DNA of 8,997 nt, from assembly GCA_937952095.1 (NCBI GenBank), contig CALFYG010000329.1, forward strand, positions 1 to 8,997, given 5' to 3'. This stretch comes from an uncultured Micrococcales bacterium. Lineage in GTDB: Bacteria; Actinomycetota; Actinomycetes; S36-B12; UBA10799. The position numbers were made by a program, and so were the translations under genes. The notes below the pieces were generated by a model. The model did no database searches. It had not been told where the DNA came from and was given only the letters and a program-made list of their open reading frames with translations. Positions 4,602 to 8,997 of this stretch are shown in pieces (position 1 is the stretch's first letter; each line of letters begins with the position of its first letter).

Positions 4602-6620
4602 ATGGCCGCGCGAGGGCTTCGGTCATTCGTCGGGGGCCTGGTCCCCCGCATCGACAAGCGACTGCTACGCGACGATCAGGCGCAGATCGCCACCAACGCC
4701 AAGATCACTTCCGGCGCCCTGCATCCGCTGCGCGGCGTGCTCGACATCTATACCAGTTCCAAGGCCGGGGCCCTGATGTCGGCGCACCGGCTGACCAACG
4801 ACGACGATCAAGACATCTGGCTCGGCTGGACCACGGACGTGGATGCGGTTACCGCCCCGTTGACCAACAATTCGTCGCAGCGGATCTACTACACCGGGGA
4901 CGGTGAGCCCAGGGTGACGTGGCTGGCCATTGCGAATGCGCTGGCCGACAACAAGTACCCGGACCAGTTCTTCGTCCTCGGGGTCCCGCGCCCTGCGGCT
5001 GCTCCGACGGTGGGGTCCGTGACCGGGGGCAGCGCCGCGGCGGAATCTCGAGCCTACGCCTTCACCTTCGTCTCCGTGACGACGCAGCCGGACGGGTCCG
5101 TCATCGAGGAGGAGGGGAGACCGTCGGTGTCGACGACTCAGACCGGCGCCTCCGACGGTACCTGGCCGATCTCGGGACTGCCGACCTCGATCAACAACAG
5201 CAACACCATCACTGGGGCCTCGCACAGCTCCGGCGTCACCACGGTGTCTGGAACATCGTCGTCCTTCCTGCGGGTCGGTGAGTACGTCGTGGCGAACTCG
5301 GCCCGGTACCGCATCACCGAGATCACGTCCGGAACGCAGTACAAGGTGGCCGACTCCGGCAACACCTTCCCGTCGTCCGGCACCTGGACGCGGGAGGCGC
5401 CGCACAACTCCGCCAACATGGTGAAGCGGGTCTACCGCTCCCATTCCGGCGTGTTCTACAAGGTCGCCGACGTCGCCCTCGGCACCTCGAGCTACAACGA
5501 CAGCATCCTGTTCGACGATCTCCCCGGGCCGCAGCTGGAGTCCACGGCGTACGACATGCCGCCCACGGACCTGCACTCCCTGCTGGCGCTGCCCAACGGC
5601 TGTCTCGCCGGGATCTCGGGGAACCTGCTGTGTCTGTCGGAGCCGTACCAGCCGCATGCCTGGCCGGAGGGGTTCCGCTATCCCGCCGACTATCCCGGTG
5701 TCAGCCTCGGCTGTCTCGGCACCACGGTGGTGATGACCACCACGGGTACGCACTACGTGGCCATCGGCACCGATCCATCGGCGTATTCGCTGGAGCGGGC
5801 CAGCACCGCCTATCCCTGCGTCTCCAAGCGGGGCACCGTCAGCATGCCGGGGGGCGTGGCGTGGCCGACACACCACGGGCTGGCGTTGCAATCGCCCGGC
5901 GGGGTGGTGATCGTCACCGAGCAGTTGTTCAAGCGGGACGAATGGCAGGCGCTGAACCCGTCGACGCTGATCGCCCAGGTCTATGACGGTCGGTATGTCG
6001 GGATCTACCAGCGCACCGGCTCCGATGTTCAGCAGGTCATGATGCTGGATCCCTCCGACCAGTCCGCCCTGTTCGAAGCCACGGTCCAGGCCGACGGCCT
6101 CTACGCGGACAAGCGCAACGGCGCCATGTACGTCCTCAAGGACGCCAAGGTGCAGCAGTGGGATGCCGGGACCCGGTTGCAGATGGACTGGCAGAGCAAG
6201 GAATTCGTCGAAGCGGCACCGATGAACTGGGCGGCGGCGAAGATCGATGTCGTGTTCACGCAGACCGTGGCCGAGGTCGCGGCGCTGCAGACGATCCGCG
6301 ACGCCGCCGAGGTCGTGAACGAGGCCATCGCCGCGACGGACCATGACTGGAAGGGCGGCGAGATCGCCGCGGCCGCGCTCACCGCCATGGCGATCAGCGA
6401 CATTCCGCTGAACGATCTCCCCATCGTCACCTACGAGGAGTGCGGGTTCTACTTCTACGCCGGCGGCGAACTGAAGCACTACGAAGAGATCACGAACGAT
6501 CGGCCCTTCCGGCTCCCCGCGGGGTATCTCTCCGACAACGACAGCGTCCGTGTCATCAGCAACGTCACGGTGCGCGGCATCACCCTGGGCACCAGCATTC
6601 AGGCGCTGAGGCAAGCCTGA
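4602..6620 (+). CDS. tail nozzle/tubular-like structural protein
   Basis: A 672-residue beta-rich protein of the type that forms the tube or nozzle below the adaptor in short-tailed phages (role like T7 gp12 or the SU10 nozzle). The N-terminal signature is FVGGLVPRIDKRLLRDDQAQIATNAKITSGALHPL split around residues 9-43, then WLGWTTDVDAVTAPL and RIYYTGDGEPRVTW, followed by FFVLGVPRPAAAPTV. Residues about 201-262 (NTITGASHSSG to YKVADSG) look like a small inserted beta domain. A propeller-like body follows, with LLALPNGCLAGISGN, YPGVSLGCLGTTVVMTTTGTHY, RGTVSMPGGVAWPTHHGLAL and VYDGRYVGIYQR. The C-terminus has a helical stretch (about 563-600) and ends in beta strands. Start: GGAG (4590-4593), 8 nt spacing. 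The stop overlaps the next ATG by one base. Confidence 0.78.
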   Translation: MAARGLRSFVGGLVPRIDKRLLRDDQAQIATNAKITSGALHPLRGVLDIYTSSKAGALMSAHRLTNDDDQDIWLGWTTDVDAVTAPLTNNSSQRIYYTGDGEPRVTWLAIANALADNKYPDQFFVLGVPRPAAAPTVGSVTGGSAAAESRAYAFTFVSVTTQPDGSVIEEEGRPSVSTTQTGASDGTWPISGLPTSINNSNTITGASHSSGVTTVSGTSSSFLRVGEYVVANSARYRITEITSGTQYKVADSGNTFPSSGTWTREAPHNSANMVKRVYRSHSGVFYKVADVALGTSSYNDSILFDDLPGPQLESTAYDMPPTDLHSLLALPNGCLAGISGNLLCLSEPYQPHAWPEGFRYPADYPGVSLGCLGTTVVMTTTGTHYVAIGTDPSAYSLERASTAYPCVSKRGTVSMPGGVAWPTHHGLALQSPGGVVIVTEQLFKRDEWQALNPSTLIAQVYDGRYVGIYQRTGSDVQQVMMLDPSDQSALFEATVQADGLYADKRNGAMYVLKDAKVQQWDAGTRLQMDWQSKEFVEAAPMNWAAAKIDVVFTQTVAEVAALQTIRDAAEVVNEAIAATDHDWKGGEIAAAALTAMAISDIPLNDLPIVTYEECGFYFYAGGELKHYEEITNDRPFRLPAGYLSDNDSVRVISNVTVRGITLGTSIQALRQA

Positions 6621-8797
6621 TGGCGATCTCCCGGTTCATCAAGAAGCCGTCGCTGCCGTCGCTGACGGGTTGGCCGAACTGGGCCTTCAGCATGATGAAC
6701 CCGATCAAGCAGACCATCGAGATCATCACCGGGCGCAGAGGCGAGAAGCTGGACCAGCTTTCCGGAAACATCTCGATCGATGCCGTGGCGGAGAAGGTGA
6801 ACGAGATCATCCGGGTGCTGCAGGACGGCCCGGACACGGATGTCTCCGTCGACGGAGTCTCCGCGCCCCCTCCGGTGCCGACACCGCAGGTCACCATCAA
6901 CAACATCACTGAGACCACGATCCAGCAGATCGTGTCCGGGGCCTCTGCGTTCTGGACCCCCGCGGATCTGCCGGACCTCACGCTCTGGCTCGATGCCTCC
7001 GACGACACGACGTTGACCCTCAGCGGTGCTGCGGTAGAGCAGTGGGACGACAAGAGCGATGCGGCCAGGCACGCCGCGCAACTCTCCGCGACCCGGCAAC
7101 CGACCCGGGTCACCAACGCGCTGAACGGCAAGCCGGTGATCCACTTCGACGGGGTCGACGACTACCTCCTGCACAACGAGGTGACATCGCGAGCGGTGTT
7201 CGTGTTGATGCGATGGACCACCACCACGGGCGACTACCGGCCGCTGCTCGGTTCGGAGACGGTGAAGTGGGAATGGCACGGTGCCAGTCAGGCCAGCGGC
7301 GCCCTGTTCGATTCCTCGCTGGCATCGAGCCACGTGCAGGGCGCGGAGAAGTACATCACCGGCGCATCGGAATCCGGCGCGCTGTATCGGCCGACGACGT
7401 GGCACATCATGGAGTTCATGCTCGGCGGCAACGTCTTCAGCGACACGATCTCCACGGACCGCACGCTGACCGGGCGCTATCTCTACGGCGACATCGCCGA
7501 AATCGTGATCCTGGACGGCACCGAGACCGGGCAGTACGGGGGCTCGCTGAAACTCAAGGACGAGTTCCGCTGGAAGGTGGAAGGGTATTTGGCCTGGAAG
7601 TGGGGCCTGCAGGACATGCTGCCCTCCGACCATCCGTACCGGTACGACGGCTCCCTGTTCGGCTACATCCGGATCTCGAAGGACACCACGAAGCCGAAGG
7701 GCCGGAACGCTCTGGTGAATGCGCAGATGCGCATCGGCCAGCGGCGCCAGTCCGGCAACTACACCAGCAACAACACGCCCACGATGATGCTGGATCAGTG
7801 GGTGATCCGCGCCGCGCCGGGTTCGACTCCGGTGTATGCGTTCTCGAGATCGACGGCGTCGGTGCCGACGGAAGCCCAGGCCGGAGTGCCGGTGAAGTAT
7901 GCGCTGCGGTTGAATCTGACCACGGCCAACAATTCCCTGGCCACGAACCAGTACGTGAAGTTGTTCCAGCCTCTGGAGTGGTCGCGCTGGGCTCAGGTGT
8001 ACCGGAAGCCGTTCACGCTGTCGTTCTGGATCCGGGCCACCACGGTGGGGACCTATACCGCCTACGTCACCCTCGGCAACTCCGACGGCGCCCAGGCCTA
8101 CGTGTCGCGACGTTCGTTCCGGATCTACACCACGAACACGTGGGAGTTGAAGGTCCTCAACTTCGGCATCTGTCCGGTACTGGCGCCGTCCACGGACAGC
8201 ACCTATGTCGCCGAGGTCGGGATCCTGCTGGCGGCGGGGACCGATCTCACCGGGGGATCGCTCGGCACCGACCAGGGCGAGGGCTGGTACGGCTACACCG
8301 CCGCGGGGACCTGCGACCCGAATCAGGTCAACGGCTGTGCCACCGGCTCCACCGACGTGTACTTCACGCTGCCGCAACTGGAACCGGGGGTGGCCGCCTC
8401 TCCGTTCGAATGGCTCCCCGCCGTCGAGGAACTGCAGAACTGCTGGCGGTACTGCGAATCCTCGTATCCGGACCGGTACGTGGCCGGGACCGCGGCGCTT
8501 CCGGGTGGCATGTCCGTGTTCGGAGCCGACTATCCCAGTTCTGACACCTACGTACTCACCGCCGGGATTCAGTTCCGCGTCGAGAAGCGGCAAACGGCAG
8601 GGAAATCGATCACCGTCTACTCACTGGACGGCACCTCGGGCAACGCGACGAGGCTCGTCGACAACACCAATCAATCGATGTCCGGAACGTGGGACATCTC
8701 GGAGAAGGGGGCGAAGTTGAACTTCACCCTCGGGTCCTCGGAGGCGGACACCCGTCGCGCCTTCCACTGGATCTACATGGAAACCGATTACACCTGA
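6620..8797 (+). CDS. lectin-type tail fibre/receptor-binding protein
   Basis: A 725-residue mosaic. Residues 1-75 look like a virion-anchoring unit (SMMNPIKQTIEIITGRRGEK, then AVAEKVNEIIRVLQDG), followed by a Pro-rich linker at 81-90 and a short amphipathic stretch. Residues about 111-345 form a concanavalin A/LamG-like lectin domain: LTLWLDASDD, VEQWDDKSD, NGKPVIHFDGVDDYLL, and the closing pattern WKVEGYLAWKWGLQ...LPSDHPYR. Residues about 363-610 form a second jelly-roll-type module, opening NALVNAQMRIGQRR and closing SPFEWLPAVEELQNCWRYCESSY, a pattern common in carbohydrate-binding fibre domains. A last beta domain runs to residue 725. It likely binds host surface glycans; no hydrolase motif was seen. 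The true start is ATG 6620 (GAGG at 6608-6611, 8 nt spacing). A longer upstream in-frame extension to 6440 lies wholly inside the nozzle gene and is rejected. Confidence 0.83.
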   Translation: MAISRFIKKPSLPSLTGWPNWAFSMMNPIKQTIEIITGRRGEKLDQLSGNISIDAVAEKVNEIIRVLQDGPDTDVSVDGVSAPPPVPTPQVTINNITETTIQQIVSGASAFWTPADLPDLTLWLDASDDTTLTLSGAAVEQWDDKSDAARHAAQLSATRQPTRVTNALNGKPVIHFDGVDDYLLHNEVTSRAVFVLMRWTTTTGDYRPLLGSETVKWEWHGASQASGALFDSSLASSHVQGAEKYITGASESGALYRPTTWHIMEFMLGGNVFSDTISTDRTLTGRYLYGDIAEIVILDGTETGQYGGSLKLKDEFRWKVEGYLAWKWGLQDMLPSDHPYRYDGSLFGYIRISKDTTKPKGRNALVNAQMRIGQRRQSGNYTSNNTPTMMLDQWVIRAAPGSTPVYAFSRSTASVPTEAQAGVPVKYALRLNLTTANNSLATNQYVKLFQPLEWSRWAQVYRKPFTLSFWIRATTVGTYTAYVTLGNSDGAQAYVSRRSFRIYTTNTWELKVLNFGICPVLAPSTDSTYVAEVGILLAAGTDLTGGSLGTDQGEGWYGYTAAGTCDPNQVNGCATGSTDVYFTLPQLEPGVAASPFEWLPAVEELQNCWRYCESSYPDRYVAGTAALPGGMSVFGADYPSSDTYVLTAGIQFRVEKRQTAGKSITVYSLDGTSGNATRLVDNTNQSMSGTWDISEKGAKLNFTLGSSEADTRRAFHWIYMETDYT

Positions 8798-8810
8798 CAG
8801 GGGGTTCCCG

Positions 8811-8997
8811 ATGGGATTCTCACTCAAGAGCGTGGCAGCAGGCGGACTGATCGGCGGTGCCGTCGGATCTCTACTGGGCGGCGGCGGCGGCGGTGATGCA
8901 CCGCAGATCGATCCCAGGGTGCAGGCGAACGCCTACGAGATGGCGGACACCGGGAAGTCGCTGTACTCCTGGAACGTCGACAACGCGACCAAGGTGC
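8811..8997 (+). CDS. 5' part of a Gly-rich probable internal virion/ejection protein
   Basis: Sixty-two codons are present before the window ends. The N-terminus has a hydrophobic Ala/Gly/Leu segment (about residues 7-22, SVAAGGLIGGAVGSLL), six glycines, then DAPQIDPRVQANAYEMADTGKSLYSW, which looks helical. The Gly-rich start followed by 'APxxDPR...A...A..G...' resembles internal virion or DNA-ejection proteins of short-tailed phages, which often follow the tail genes. The hydrophobic segment could insert in the host membrane. It is not a convincing cleaved signal peptide, since no cleavage box follows. Start supported by CAGGGGG (8798-8804), 6 nt spacing, 13 nt after the fibre stop. The function is inference from a short fragment. 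Confidence 0.65.
   Translation, partial: MGFSLKSVAAGGLIGGAVGSLLGGGGGGDAPQIDPRVQANAYEMADTGKSLYSWNVDNATKV

Noticed and set aside
4665..6614. 649-aa minus-strand open frame
   Set aside because: Exactly mirrors the nozzle-like gene; composition is Arg/Gly/His/Val-biased as expected of a GC-rich antisense shadow, with no recognisable motif.
6440..6619. N-terminal extension of the large fibre gene into the nozzle gene
   Set aside because: The extra 60 residues are Arg-rich out-of-frame nozzle sequence; ATG 6620 has a good ribosome site and a one-base stop/start overlap.
7042..8544. 500-aa plus-strand frame inside the fibre gene
   Set aside because: Out-of-frame shadow of the fibre; Arg/Gly/His-rich without structure-like patterning.
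6599..8593. 664-aa minus-strand open frame
   Set aside because: Antisense to the lectin-type fibre gene whose domains are recognisable; no domain features in the antisense product.
1..8997. CRISPR array, tRNA, insertion sequence, integrase or defence genes
   Set aside because: No regularly spaced repeats, cloverleaf, transposase, terminal inverted repeats or defence domains were found; the whole window is accounted for by phage structural genes.

Overview
The window is about 9 kb of the structural (virion) module of a tailed bacteriophage. It is strongly G+C-rich (roughly two thirds by eye). Every real gene is on the + strand, closely packed, with good Shine-Dalgarno sites and many 1-8 nt overlaps or adjacent stop/start pairs. 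No host, integrase, lysis, replication, tRNA or defence genes are visible. The host cannot be named; base composition and third-position G/C bias would fit a high-G+C proteobacterium, which is inference only.

Layout. The first 14 bases match the 3' end of an Illumina TruSeq adapter, so true phage sequence begins near base 15, inside the end of a truncated upstream gene. Then follow: a small Lys/Ala-rich protein (83-304); a leader of about 100 nt with stacked hairpins; the major capsid protein (403-1521, N4 gp56/DUF4043-like); a hairpin with a TTCG loop; a 168-aa probable capsid decoration protein (1582-2088); a second TTCG-loop terminator; a small acidic protein with a polyproline tail (2152-2466); a 109-aa connector-like protein (2479-2808); a 213-aa head-tail adaptor (2801-3442); a short tail fibre with a coiled coil and paired HxH motifs (3443-4231); a Cys-rich small protein (4231-4599); a 672-aa tail nozzle/tubular-like protein (4602-6620); a 725-aa lectin-type tail fibre or spike (6620-8797); and the start of a Gly-rich, probably internal or ejected virion protein (8811 to the window end).

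How it works together. The order capsid, decoration, connector/adaptor, nozzle, fibres, internal protein, with no tape measure, tail tube or sheath gene in view, points to a short-tailed (podovirus-type) virion. The two terminator-like hairpins flanking the decoration gene suggest stepped expression, with capsid and decoration made in larger amounts than the connector, tail and fibre genes downstream. Two separate fibre genes with different C-terminal receptor-binding architectures suggest a virion that contacts two surface structures, or one main and one accessory receptor. I see no new defence or mobile system. The most notable points are the adapter remnant, the structured capsid leader, the polyproline tail, the conserved-looking Cys protein between tail genes and the mosaic design of the large fibre.
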